Source: Microtetraspora glauca (lineage in GTDB: Bacteria; Actinomycetota; Actinomycetes; Streptosporangiales; Streptosporangiaceae). Taken from it: a stretch of DNA of 64,000 nt. Of this stretch, positions 1 through 9,488 are shown piece by piece (the first letter of the stretch is position 1; each line of letters begins with the position of its first letter). The notes below the pieces were generated by a model, which had not been told where the DNA came from, did not search any database, and saw only the letters and a program-made list of their open reading frames with translations. The position numbers and the translations under genes were made by a program. Location of the stretch: NCBI GenBank assembly GCA_001570385.1, contig BBYL01000007.1, positions 62,001-126,000 of the forward strand, written 5' to 3'.

Positions 1-1053
1 GCGGGCCAGGTGGAGCCGATCGCCGGTGACCGTCACGTCGGGCGCGAGCTGCTCGGTCACCGTGACGCTGCGCGGTCGCAGTGCCAGCTCGGACGTGACC
101 AGCTCGGCCAGATCGATGGGATCGTGCCGCCTGGGGGCGCCCGCGTCCAGCCGTGCGATCTGCAGGAGGCTGGAGACCAGGGCCTGCAGTCGTTCCACGC
201 TGTCCAGCAGCGTCCGCGCGGTGGCCCCCCAGTCGGTGTCCTCCGGGTGGAGGAGCGCCTCCTCGATCTCGGTGCGTATCGCGGTCAAGGGGGTGCGCAG
301 GTCGTGGGAGGCGTCCGAGGCGAAGCGGCGCTGCCGATCGACCGCCGTCTCGGCCCGGTCGAGCGTCTGGTTCGCCCGCTCGGCGAGCCGCCGCAGCTCG
401 TCGTGGAACCAGGGGACCGGCACCCGCCGGCTCAGGTCGCCGACGGTGATCTCGGCCAGCTCGGACGTCATGACGTCCACCGGAGCGAGCGTCCTGCTCA
501 CGATCCGGTTGGCTGCCAGGGCCGTCGCCCCGACCAGCACGATCCACCCGGCGATGACCAGGCCGAGCACCGTGAAACTGACATACCAGGGGACATCGGG
601 GACCGCTATGTGGAGCCGCCACACCCCGTCGGGCATATGGAAGGGGAAGTAGATGCCGATCTTGCACTCGCCGGGGAACGCTCGCAGGTCGCAGACGTTC
701 CGGGTCGCGTAGCCCGTGGGCTGCATCATCAGCCTGTTCATCGGTGGTGCGTTCGCCACGTTGGGCGTCGCCGCGACGAGGGTGCCGGACGGGTTGAAGA
801 CCTGGATCGCGGTCCCCGGAGTGTCGGGCAGACGAGGAACCCTGCCCTTCTCGTGCACCTGCTGGGTGATCTCCACCGCCTGGGCGACGAGGTTCTTCAC
901 GTGATATTCCCTGACGTTCTCCCGTATGGCCATCAGGATGATCGCCGCGCCGACAGTGCAGATCAGCGCCATGACGGCAGCCGTGATCGCCGTCAGGCGG
1001 GTTCTGATGGAGCAGCGCTGCCACATGCTCACCCGGGCCCTGTCGTCACCCAC
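1..1053 (-). CDS. Sensor histidine kinase (C-terminus beyond window)
   Basis: Membrane sensor of a two-component system. Reading from the GTG at 1053, a first membrane segment lies at about residues 19-43, an extracellular sensor of about 110 residues follows, and a second membrane segment is at about 156-180. A HAMP-like linker and then the phosphoacceptor box SDASHDLRTPLTAI come next, with His at about residue 249. The catalytic ATPase domain runs off the left edge, so the frame is still open at base 1. An in-frame ATG at 1026 is an alternative start; neither has a strong ribosome site. The expected response regulator would lie outside the window. Confidence 0.9.
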   Translation of the reverse strand, partial: MGDDRARVSMWQRCSIRTRLTAITAAVMALICTVGAAIILMAIRENVREYHVKNLVAQAVEITQQVHEKGRVPRLPDTPGTAIQVFNPSGTLVAATPNVANAPPMNRLMMQPTGYATRNVCDLRAFPGECKIGIYFPFHMPDGVWRLHIAVPDVPWYVSFTVLGLVIAGWIVLVGATALAANRIVSRTLAPVDVMTSELAEITVGDLSRRVPVPWFHDELRRLAERANQTLDRAETAVDRQRRFASDASHDLRTPLTAIRTEIEEALLHPEDTDWGATARTLLDSVERLQALVSSLLQIARLDAGAPRRHDPIDLAELVTSELALRPRSVTVTEQLAPDVTVTGDRLHLAR

Positions 1054-1301
1054 GTGATCACACTAGGGCAGCTGTTTTCGATAAAAGGGATATTTCACCC
1101 CAAAAATGGTCAACGGGCGCGCCGTGTTCCGGGCCGCTTTCCCGCCGACACCCGCGTCCGGCATGGCCCGCCGATGTCCGCCGCGTACGGCGGAGCGCCA
1201 CGCGCGCGGGGGCGGCACCAAGGCACTCCGGGTTTCGCGCCGGTGGCCGGACGGGTTCGTGATCCGGCCACCGGCATGGGGGGTGGAAGGGGCTGAAGCG
1301 G

Positions 1302-1823
1302 TCAGGACTTGGCGCACCACACCTTGACCGCGCCGATCACCTTGTACGCCTGCGCCTGGGTGATCGCCGTGTCGCCGCCGGACAGTTGGGCGACCGTGTA
1401 CTGAGCCAGGCTCATGCCGCCCTCCGGGGGATTGAGGATCCGGCTGCACACCTGGCCGGCCTGCCGTATCGCGCGGTCCTCGTTCTCGGCGAGTCCGGGC
1501 GCGATCGCCTGGAGCGTTTCCAGGTAGACCGCTCGCTGCCCGGCGTCAGGTGCCGGCAGCGTGGCCGTGCGGTCGGCCGCCGCGCTCTTGGCCGGCTTCG
1601 CGGCCGGCGGCTTCGCCTCCTCGCCGCCGGTCAGCAGAACGATCGTGACGCCGACGGCGGCGACGACCACGATGGCGACGACGATCAGCAGCGGCGCCTT
1701 GCTGCGGGGCTTGCGGCGGGAGGTCGGCGGTGGGGGAGGGCCGGGCTGTCCCGGTTGCTGCTGCCATTGCTGCTGGGGCGGGGCGTCATACGGCTGCTGC
1801 TGGTAGCCAGGCGTTTGGTGCAT
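1302..1823 (-). CDS. DUF732-like membrane-anchored protein
   Basis: A 173-residue protein. The N-terminus (1-42) is Gln/Pro-rich and cytoplasmic, followed by one membrane segment at about 43-66. The extracellular domain has two cysteines (126 and 170) that probably form a disulfide. The C-terminal pattern (Cys, LAQYT, QAYKVIGAVKVWC) resembles the small DUF732 domain known from mycobacterial secreted proteins. That domain assignment is from memory of the pattern and is moderate. Function is unknown. The gene stands alone between the histidine kinase and the P450. Confidence 0.7.
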   Translation of the reverse strand: MHQTPGYQQQPYDAPPQQQWQQQPGQPGPPPPPTSRRKPRSKAPLLIVVAIVVVAAVGVTIVLLTGGEEAKPPAAKPAKSAAADRTATLPAPDAGQRAVYLETLQAIAPGLAENEDRAIRQAGQVCSRILNPPEGGMSLAQYTVAQLSGGDTAITQAQAYKVIGAVKVWCAKS

Positions 1824-2045
1824 GAATTTGAACGTAGAGCCCTCGGCTCTTCCTTGTCGCGGGTATACGCCGAAATGGCCGCTTTTGGTCGCGAATATCC
1901 GAGCTGTCGATCATCAGATACCGCATCCACTGCTATTCCGGACATAAAGGTGAAAATAGCGTCAAAGGATGCTTTGGGGGGCTTGTTAGGCCAGGGAGCG
2001 GACAGACCCTGGGAAGGCTCAGGTCTCTCGAAGGGAAATCTGATC

Positions 2046-3221
2046 ATGTCCGGACACCCTCAGCTGCCCTTCGTACGGCGTGACGTTCTGGAGATCTCCC
2101 CCGAGTTCGGAGAACTGCGGGCCAGGGAGCCGATCACCAGGATCCGCACGGAGACCGGAGACGAGGCGTGGCTGGTGAGCGGCTGGGAGGAGATCAGGCA
2201 GGTCTTCGCCGACGAGCGGTTCGGCCGGTCGCACCCCTGCCCCGAGTCGGCGCCCCGCCTGTCCAACAACGCGTTCGCCGGCGGCCCGACCGGCGATCAC
2301 GCCACGGAACGCGCCGTCCACGACTCCATGCGGCGGTTGCTCGCACCCGCCTTCTCGGCCCGCCGGATGCGGAGCCTGTCCACCCGCGTGGATCTCCTGG
2401 TGAACGGACTGCTGGACCGGATGGCCGAGCAGGGGCCGCCCGCCGACCTGCACGAGCGGTTGTCCGCCCCGCTGCCCATCCAGGTGATCTGCGAGCTGCT
2501 CGGCGTGCCGTACGAGGACAGGGGGAAGTTCCGGGCGATCGCCGAGGAAATGACGGACCTGTCCGACCCGGCGCGCTCCGCCGCGGCCCAGGCGCGGATG
2601 AACGCCTACAGCTACGCGATCGTCCGGTCCAAGCGGGAGCGCCCCGGTGAGGACGTGTACTCCGACCTGGCCGCCGCCGAGCTCCCGGAGCACGAGATCG
2701 CCAGGATCGCCGGCGGCCTGCTGTTCGCCGGGCACGAGACGACCGTCAACCAGATCGACTACGGCGTGCTGCTGCTCCTGCGCGACCCGGCCCAGCGGCA
2801 CGCCCTCGCCCGCGACCCCGGACGGGTCCCCGGAGCGGTGGAGGAGATCATGCGGGTCGCCGCGCCGAGCCAGCACGGCCTGCTCCGGTACGCGCACGAG
2901 GACGTCGAGATCGGCGGGGTGACGATCAAAGCCGGTGAACTGCTGATGCTCGCCACGTTCGCGGCCAACCGGGACGAGCAGGCGTACGCGGACCCCGACC
3001 GGTTCGACATCGGACGCGAGAGCCTCAACCCGCATGTCGGCTTCGGATACGCGAACCACTACTGCCTCGGGGCGAGTCTCGCCAGGGTGGAGCTGTGCGG
3101 CGTGTTCCGCGCGCTCTTCCCGCGCTTCCCCGACCTGCGCCTGGCCGTGCCGTACGAGGAGTTGGACGCGCGGGCCGACCGCCTCACCGGAGGTTTCACG
3201 GCGCTTCCTGTCACCTGGTGA
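2046..3221 (+). CDS. Cytochrome P450
   Basis: Heme-thiolate monooxygenase of 391 residues, the usual length for a soluble bacterial P450. The I-helix oxygen-activation motif AGHETT is at about residues 228-233, the K-helix ExxR (EEIMR) at about 266, and the heme loop FGYANHYCLG at 333-342 with Cys340 as axial ligand. The loop has Ala where the consensus FGxGxHxCxG has its second Gly. The frame is open far upstream, but the ATG at 2046 is preceded by GAAGGGA at good spacing and the protein then starts like other P450s. No ferredoxin gene is adjacent. Substrate unknown. Confidence 0.93.
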   Translation: MSGHPQLPFVRRDVLEISPEFGELRAREPITRIRTETGDEAWLVSGWEEIRQVFADERFGRSHPCPESAPRLSNNAFAGGPTGDHATERAVHDSMRRLLAPAFSARRMRSLSTRVDLLVNGLLDRMAEQGPPADLHERLSAPLPIQVICELLGVPYEDRGKFRAIAEEMTDLSDPARSAAAQARMNAYSYAIVRSKRERPGEDVYSDLAAAELPEHEIARIAGGLLFAGHETTVNQIDYGVLLLLRDPAQRHALARDPGRVPGAVEEIMRVAAPSQHGLLRYAHEDVEIGGVTIKAGELLMLATFAANRDEQAYADPDRFDIGRESLNPHVGFGYANHYCLGASLARVELCGVFRALFPRFPDLRLAVPYEELDARADRLTGGFTALPVTW

Positions 3222-3228
3222 CCCGGTC

Positions 3229-3256
3229 GGCGCCCCGGCCGGTGACCCGGCGCCGA
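3229..3256. terminator. Hairpin between convergent genes
   Basis: CGGCGCC (3229-3235) pairs with GGCGCCG (3250-3256), between the P450 stop and the convergent septum-formation-like gene. There is no T run. A possible bidirectional terminator. Confidence 0.35.
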
Positions 3257-3292
3257 TCCTCCGGCGGCGGCCCGATCCCCGTGGGGGCTCTC

Positions 3293-3796
3293 CTACATGG
3301 CCGGCAGCATGGAGCGGGATAGCCGCCCTCCCGGGGCGTAGACGGCGCACATGACGTCGCGGTCCCCGTCGGCCCAGGTCTCCTCCGTGGGCATGATCGG
3401 GTAGAAGTCCAGCCCGGACGCGGCGTCGCCGGTCCAGTGACGGGCGAACATCGCCCCGCATCTCCGCCACGCGAACGCGGAGAGCGCGGCGCGGTCCCAG
3501 GGGCCGTCCGGGACGTGCGCGAAGCCGTACGACTGGTTGTCCGCCCCACCGACGCACGGCGTGTAGGTCACGACGGGCTCCCCGGCGGACGAGGAGTAGG
3601 CCGGATCGCTGAAGCACTCGCCTCCCTCGATGTGGAGGATCCCGGTCGTACGCGCCGTGATGAAGGTGTCGTCCTTCGCCACGGCCTGCGTGGGCGGGAC
3701 GACGAAGAGGGCGCCCAGCGCGGCGATGCCGGGCAGCAGCGCCCACCCGCGCGAGCGGACCCGCGAGGGGATGCGGGCGGTGGCCATCGTCGTCAC
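3293..3796 (-). CDS. Secreted septum-formation-family protein
   Basis: A 167-residue protein with an N-terminal hydrophobic signal segment (about 17-38, AGIAALGALFVV type, ending near TQAVAK). The mature part has four cysteines, in the contexts GECF, TPC, RRCG and VMCAVY. The end pattern PTEETWADGDRDVMCAVY matches the P-x-x-x-W-x-x-GDR-x-V-x-C block of the actinobacterial septum-formation (Septum_form) family. The exact role of that family is poorly known, so I infer only a cell-envelope location. It converges with the P450. Confidence 0.65.
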   Translation of the reverse strand: MTTMATARIPSRVRSRGWALLPGIAALGALFVVPPTQAVAKDDTFITARTTGILHIEGGECFSDPAYSSSAGEPVVTYTPCVGGADNQSYGFAHVPDGPWDRAALSAFAWRRCGAMFARHWTGDAASGLDFYPIMPTEETWADGDRDVMCAVYAPGGRLSRSMLPAM

Positions 3797-4027
3797 CTGT
3801 CCGTCGGCTCCATCTGGTCAGCGACCTTTTCCATTGTTCGGCGCGATCGTAAACGAGCCTCGGTGAACGCCGGCCCAACGGCGGATGTCGCGAAAGAGGA
3901 CGATCATCAGTTCATCTCACGTCCAGCTCACGGTCGATCAACGGTCAGCCGTCCCTGGGTGAATTCGGGCGTCCGCCTGGCGATCGCAGGTGGACCGCAG
4001 CCCCTCATCCAATGGAGTGAAACGAAC

Positions 4028-5716
4028 GTGAGTGACGTCAGACGACCGTGGCCGATCGGGTCCCGGCCGGGCAAGCTGGCGATGATCGGCGCGGGCGCGC
4101 TGCTCATCGGCGGCCTGTCCGTCGGCCCCGTGGCCTTCGGTGCGGCCGCTCCGCCCGTGTACCCCGCCTCCGAGCTGAACAAGCCGTCCCCCATCCCGGA
4201 CCGCATCATCCTCACCCCCACCACCACGCCGTCCGGCAGCCAGAAGGTGACCTGGCGCGCCGAGGCCACCGCCGACACGGCGCAGGCCCAGATCCTGGAG
4301 GCGCCGCGCGCGCTCGGCCAGGTCCTTCCGGCCGCGGGCGCGGTGAAGACCGTCATGGCCGGTGCCAGCACGCCGGTGAACACGACGCTGGGATACGCCT
4401 CGACCTACCACACCGTTGAGTTCTCCGGCCTGAAGCCGAACACCCGGTACACCTACCGGGTCGGCGACGGCACCAACTGGAGCGCGTGGACGGACTTCAC
4501 CACCGCCGCCGCCGGGTTCCAGCCGTTCTCGTTCATCTACTACGGCGACGCACAGAACTACATCGACTCGGCCGTGCCCCGGGTCTTCCGCCAGGCGTTC
4601 GCCGACCGCCCGCAGGCCAGGGCGATCGTCAACGCCGGTGACCTCATCGACTCCGCGAACAGCGAGGAGCAGTGGGGTCAGTGGTTCCGGGCGGGCGGCT
4701 TCATCGACAGCCAGGTCAACAACATCTCGATCCCGGGCAACCACGAGTACAGCAACGGGCTGTCGACCTTCTGGCGCCCGCAGTTCCCGTACCCGGACAA
4801 CGGTCCGGGCAACGCCGAGCTGAAGCAGACCGCCTACACCGTGGACTACCAGGGCGTCCGCTTCATCGGGCTGGACTCCAACTACCAGAGCAACGCCACG
4901 CTGATGGCCGCGCAGACGAGCTGGCTTGAGGGTCTGCTCAAGGACAACCCGAACAAGTGGACCGTGGTCACGCTCCACCACCCCGTCTACTCGACGACGG
5001 GCACCAGGAACAACCCGCAGGTCCGCGACCAGTGGGGCCCGCTGTTCGAGAAGTACGGCGTCGACCTGGTCCTCCAGGGCCACGACCACTCGTACGGCCG
5101 TGGCAACGTCCAGACGGCGCGGAAGTCGGCCACCGTACACAACGGCGTCGTCTACGTCGTGTCCGTGTCCGGCGGCAAGATGTACGCGCTCAACAACGGC
5201 GAGAACTGGACCGGCAACGGCGCCGAGGCCGTGAGCACCAGCCAGAACACGCAGCTGTACCAGCTCATCGACGTCGAGGCGGACAGCATCCGGTTCGAGT
5301 CGCGGTACGCCAACGGCGAGCACCACGACGGCTTCCTCGTCAGGAAGAACGGCAACGGCGAGCGCACGGTCAACGAGATCCGCACCGCGGAGAACACCGT
5401 CGGCGAGCAGGTCGCGGTCGACAAGACCACGGTCGAGAAGAAGGGCTCCCTCAAGGTCTCGGCGTACGGCTACGACCCGTCCGAGCAGGTCACCGTCCGG
5501 CTGCGCGCCGCCGCCGCCGACGTCAGCGCCGCGGAGAGGGGCAAGGGCGACGGGCACGGCGACGTCGAGATCGGCCGGGCGCAGGCCGACGAGCTGGGCC
5601 GGCTGACCTACGACCTCCGCCTCCCGGCCAACGTCAAGGACGGCACCTACGTGGTCTACCTGGAGAGCCAGAACCAGAAGATCACCAGCCCCGTCGTCAC
5701 CGTCACCAAGAAGTAA
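4028..5716 (+). CDS. Secreted purple-acid-phosphatase-like metallophosphoesterase
   Basis: A 562-residue secreted phosphoesterase. The GTG start at 4028 has GGAGTGA upstream and gives a clean signal peptide (membrane-like run at about 16-38, ending VAFGAAA). Residues about 50-160 form a fibronectin-like purple acid phosphatase N-terminal domain. The catalytic metallophosphatase follows with YYGDAQ (about 173), NAGDLID (about 205), PGNHEY (about 237), LHHPVY (about 316) and QGHDHSYGR (about 351), the five metal-binding blocks of the family. The last 100 or so residues form an extra beta-rich domain of unknown role. Likely hydrolyses extracellular phosphomonoesters or phosphodiesters. Confidence 0.9.
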   Translation: MSDVRRPWPIGSRPGKLAMIGAGALLIGGLSVGPVAFGAAAPPVYPASELNKPSPIPDRIILTPTTTPSGSQKVTWRAEATADTAQAQILEAPRALGQVLPAAGAVKTVMAGASTPVNTTLGYASTYHTVEFSGLKPNTRYTYRVGDGTNWSAWTDFTTAAAGFQPFSFIYYGDAQNYIDSAVPRVFRQAFADRPQARAIVNAGDLIDSANSEEQWGQWFRAGGFIDSQVNNISIPGNHEYSNGLSTFWRPQFPYPDNGPGNAELKQTAYTVDYQGVRFIGLDSNYQSNATLMAAQTSWLEGLLKDNPNKWTVVTLHHPVYSTTGTRNNPQVRDQWGPLFEKYGVDLVLQGHDHSYGRGNVQTARKSATVHNGVVYVVSVSGGKMYALNNGENWTGNGAEAVSTSQNTQLYQLIDVEADSIRFESRYANGEHHDGFLVRKNGNGERTVNEIRTAENTVGEQVAVDKTTVEKKGSLKVSAYGYDPSEQVTVRLRAAAADVSAAERGKGDGHGDVEIGRAQADELGRLTYDLRLPANVKDGTYVVYLESQNQKITSPVVTVTKK

Positions 5717-5723
5717 GCGGAGA

Positions 5724-5758
5724 CCGTGTGGGGACCCGGGTTCGCGGTCCCCACACGG
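5724..5758 (+). terminator. Perfect 13-bp stem hairpin
   Basis: CCGTGTGGGGACC (5724-5736) is exactly complementary to GGTCCCCACACGG (5746-5758) with a 9-base loop, eight bases after the phosphoesterase stop. There is no T run, which is common for actinomycete terminators. Confidence 0.6.
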
Positions 5759-5776
5759 CTTCGTAAGGGAGAACCC

Positions 5777-6462
5777 ATGCCCCTGTCCCTCCGGGTGCTC
5801 GCCTGCCTGTTCATCTCCGGCCTCGCGGTCGGTGGCCTCGCCCCCGCGGCCGCCGCCCACCCGTTCGGCCCGCCCTCGACCGCCCGGGTCAGCGTGGACG
5901 GCGCGAACGTGGCCGTCACCTGGCTCGCCGCCGAGGACGACTGGGTCGCGCTCGGCCAGTCGCTCGGCGCCTTCGAGGACCCGTCCACCGGCGCGGTGTC
6001 GGTGGAGCTGACGGGGGAGCAGAAGCTCCAGCGTTCCTCCGCCGTACGCGACTATCTCCTCTCCCGCGTGGCGGTCACGCGGGACGGCATGCGCTGTCCC
6101 GGACGGCTGGAGCCCCTTGAGCGGCTGCTCGCCGACGGCGCCCGCTTCGTCTTCGAGTGCCCCGGCCCGGTGGTCGACGCCGACATCACGGTCGAGGCGC
6201 TCACCGACCTCAACGCGTCCTACCGCACCATGATCACCGCGGACACGCCCGCCACCCCGGACCGCGCGCTCCTCACCGCCGCGCGCGCCACCCAGCGCAT
6301 GCGCTTCACCTCCGCAGGTACGTCGTCCGGGGTCATGTCCGTGGCCCTGTCCGGGAGCCTCGGCGCCGTCGGCGTGGCCGCGCTCGGCGCGATCGTGCTG
6401 GTACGGCGTCGCCGCCGCCCCGCCGTGGCGGCCGACCGGCGGAACGACGGAGGTGCGCGGGC

Positions 6463-6466
<4 letters not shown>
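5777..6466 (+). CDS. Secreted/anchored protein paired with nickel-cobalt exporter
   Basis: A 229-residue protein with a signal peptide (1-25, ending AAAAH), an extracellular domain with two cysteines and a C-terminal membrane segment (about 188-212) followed by an Arg-rich tail. AAGGGAG lies upstream of the ATG at 5777. The stop overlaps the next start as ATGA, so it is translationally coupled to the NicO-type transporter. Proteins of this kind commonly precede such transporters in actinobacteria and may help metal handling; that role is inference from pairing. Confidence 0.75.
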
Positions 6467-7329
<863 letters not shown>

Positions 7330-7411
7330 CGCAGGGCGAGGGGGTACCTGCTCACAGCCTCGTGGATGCACAAGTCAACCGACGCGACTCCACGGAACGT
7401 GGGGCACATCA

Positions 7412-7612
7412 TTCCGGCGCGAGCCGGCTCCCACCGATCGCCGCCAGGTACGCATCGTGGTCACCGACGCAGGACACGAACTGGTGCCCGCCATCGAACT
7501 CGCGTGGGCCGAACTCGCCGAAGAAGCACTGGGCGAGGCGAGAGTGGAGCAACTCGAGATCACGCTCGACACTCTCGAACGAGCCAATGACCGACTACGA
7601 GGCATTGTTGGA
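7412..7612 (+). pseudogene. MarR-type regulator remnant (C-terminal half)
   Basis: One frame reads REPAPTDRRQVRIVVTDAG followed by a helical segment. This is the wing and dimerisation helix typical of MarR repressors (DRR motif of the wing). No helix-turn-helix or start is found upstream, so the 5' part is gone. The frame stays open to 7732 but loses family character after about 7612. It fills the gap between the transporter and the toxin gene. Confidence 0.5.
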
Positions 7613-7652
7613 GAAGGCCGGTCATCCTCGACCGCCCCCACCGCTACCCGGG

Positions 7653-8078
7653 CTACACCCCGGGATCGGCGATCTCCGCCACCCGCACTCCATCCAGTTC
7701 CAGGCCACCCCACCTGGTGCCGTCCAGCGTGAGGATGTCCGCCCGCCACAGCCGCGCCAGCATCACCGTGTGCGCGTCCTCCCAGCGCTGCTTGTCGCCC
7801 AACCGCTCCGCGACTCGGCCGAGCTCCAGCGCGTCGTCGAAGTCGCCCAGCGCACCATACGAGCCGTGCTCCAGCCTTGCGATGCCCCGCACCGCCGGAA
7901 GGAACCCCGACTCGTCGCCGCCGCCCATCTCCGCGGCCACCGACGCGACGATCAGCGCCGGCACCACCAGCCGCAGGCCCCGTGTATCCAACCCGAACAG
8001 CATCGTGATCAGCGAGAGGTCCCCCCGGGCGACCTCCGACACCACGGTGGAGTCCAGGACATAGCCGGCCTCAGCCAT
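7653..8078 (-). CDS. PIN-domain toxin (VapC-like)
   Basis: A 141-residue PIN nuclease. The N-terminal YVLDSTVVSEVARG provides the first acidic metal ligand (Asp9). The later block WEDAHTVMLARLWRADILTLD supplies the remaining acidic residues in the usual order. Such proteins cleave RNA and are toxins. It overlaps the upstream small gene by eight bases, the standard antitoxin-first toxin arrangement. The exact RNA target cannot be read from sequence. Confidence 0.8.
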   Translation of the reverse strand: MAEAGYVLDSTVVSEVARGDLSLITMLFGLDTRGLRLVVPALIVASVAAEMGGGDESGFLPAVRGIARLEHGSYGALGDFDDALELGRVAERLGDKQRWEDAHTVMLARLWRADILTLDGTRWGGLELDGVRVAEIADPGV

Positions 8079-8343
8079 CAGCGGTCTGCTTCTCGACCCG
8101 CTCGCGCTGCGCCAGCAGGTGGGCGGTCATCCGCTCCACTCGCGCCGAGGAGTCCGGATCCGCCAGCACCGTCTCCACCGCCGCGAGGACTGCGGCGTCG
8201 GCCGTGTGGTCCGCCTCGGCCCGCCGAGCCAACGCGGCGTTGACCAGAGCCGACACCGACTTGGCCCGCCCCGCCTGCACCTCGGACTGCGCGTATTCGA
8301 GCAGCTGCTCCTCGATGGTGACACTCACCGGCTTCGTCGTCAT
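8071..8343 (-). CDS. Antitoxin of PIN toxin pair
   Basis: A 90-residue protein starting at MTTKPVSVTIEEQLLEYAQSE. The start is a short beta-strand followed by helices, as in ribbon-helix-helix or VapB-type antitoxins, with a charged helical C-terminus that probably wraps the toxin. An upstream in-frame GTG at 8409 is less likely. It lies immediately before the PIN toxin with an eight-base overlap, so the pair is one operon and probably autoregulated. Confidence 0.75.
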   Translation of the reverse strand: MTTKPVSVTIEEQLLEYAQSEVQAGRAKSVSALVNAALARRAEADHTADAAVLAAVETVLADPDSSARVERMTAHLLAQRERVEKQTADG

Positions 8344-8576
8344 GCGATAACCATACGATGAACCGGCTCGGGCTGTAAGGAACCCCGCGAGGCAGCGAAG
8401 GGCCGACACTGAGCACCCAGGGCCGGCACACCACCGCCTGACGTCAGGACCCGCGACGGTCCACCATCACATCGGACAGCGCTGGGTCCGGGACCTGGCG
8501 GCAGATACCGACCAGGTGCCATCCCCGGTGCTCGTACCTCGCGCACACCGTGCCTGCCGACCTGGGAGAGTCACCG

Positions 8577-9344
8577 CTAGACGCCCGACAGGAGCCCCTC
8601 CAGGTCGCGGATCTCGCGCAGCAGCTCCGGCGCGAGCGACTCCGCCTTGTCCCGGTCGAGCCGGACGCTGGGCCCGGCGATGCTGATCACACCGACGGGC
8701 GTCGAGGCGCCCGCGGGCACGATCGCCGCGGCCATGCCCGCCAGCCCGGCCTTGTAGATGGCGTCAACGAAGGCGTAGCCCTGCTCGCGGGCGCGGACCA
8801 CGTACTCCATCAACTCCGCCTCGTCACGGGGGGCGCGGGCACCGAACTCCGATTCCTTCGGATATCCCTGCGCGGCGGCCAGCTCGCTCACCCGCGCGTC
8901 GGTCTGGTGCGCCAGCCAGGCGATCCCTGTCGCGCTGCAGCTGAGCATGACCTGGGCTCCCATGTCGGGGTCGTCGTAACGCAGGCCGTTGCGTGCCCCC
9001 TGCCGCTTCTCCACCCAGAACAACCGGTCGTCCTCGACGATGCTGAGCCGTACGAGCTCACCGGAGACCGCGGCCAGCCGCTGGAGGGCGGGCTTGGCCA
9101 GGTCGACCAGCGGATACTGGCCGAGATGGCGCAGCGCGAGGGAGGTGAAACGAAGGCTGATCGCATAGTTGCCCTGCGGCCCCACCTGCTGCGTGAAACC
9201 GGCGGCGGCCAGTTCAGCCAGTGCCCGGTGCGCCGCGCTCTTGGGAAGGTCGAGCCGCTGCGCGATCTCGTTGAGAGGCAGGCCGTCGATCTCCGTCGCG
9301 AGCACCTTGAGCACGGCGAGGCCGCGTGCCAGCGATCCGCTCAT
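8577..9344 (-). CDS. IclR-family transcriptional regulator
   Basis: A 255-residue regulator. The winged helix-turn-helix (about 1-65) contains LNEIAQRLDLPKSAAHRALAEL. The effector domain (about 75-250) carries the usual IclR blocks, including a Cys-containing GAQVMLSCSATGIAWLA segment and GMAAAIVPAG. It is the last gene of the one-strand catabolic cluster. IclR-type palindromes of the form NGGAA-N5-TTCCN occur before the first gene and before the transporter operon, so it very probably controls the cluster in response to the substrate or an intermediate. Confidence 0.9.
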   Translation of the reverse strand: MSGSLARGLAVLKVLATEIDGLPLNEIAQRLDLPKSAAHRALAELAAAGFTQQVGPQGNYAISLRFTSLALRHLGQYPLVDLAKPALQRLAAVSGELVRLSIVEDDRLFWVEKRQGARNGLRYDDPDMGAQVMLSCSATGIAWLAHQTDARVSELAAAQGYPKESEFGARAPRDEAELMEYVVRAREQGYAFVDAIYKAGLAGMAAAIVPAGASTPVGVISIAGPSVRLDRDKAESLAPELLREIRDLEGLLSGV

Positions 9345-9392
9345 GAAAATCTCCCTTCAGTCGTCAACGCATTCAGGCCCGTCCGGTCAACT

Positions 9393-9429
9393 CGGCTCCG
9401 AATTCTTGGAATACGTGCTGTCGGAGCCG
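9393..9429. promoter_or_regulatory. Hairpin with IclR half-site upstream of iclR gene
   Basis: CGGCTCCGA (9393-9401) and TCGGAGCCG (9421-9429) are perfect inverted arms around a 19-base loop. On the minus strand the element contains TTCCAAGAATT, the same 11-mer found at 19596-19606 beside the full IclR-type palindrome. Could be an autoregulatory half-site, a terminator of the FAD dehydrogenase transcript, or both. Confidence 0.4.
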
Positions 9430-9488
9430 TCGTGAAGCGTCTGTGATTTTCCCATGACCTCGACGGTGGCGCGGTCCGCGCGGCCTGG

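Noticed and set aside
10..1296. Long plus-strand open frame over the histidine kinase
   Set aside because: Arg/Gly-rich antisense translation; the minus strand carries clear kinase motifs.
8444..8548. Possible small minus-strand peptide ending GICRQVPDPALSDVMVDRRGS
   Set aside because: Coding-like but short, no start signal and no family; cannot be supported.
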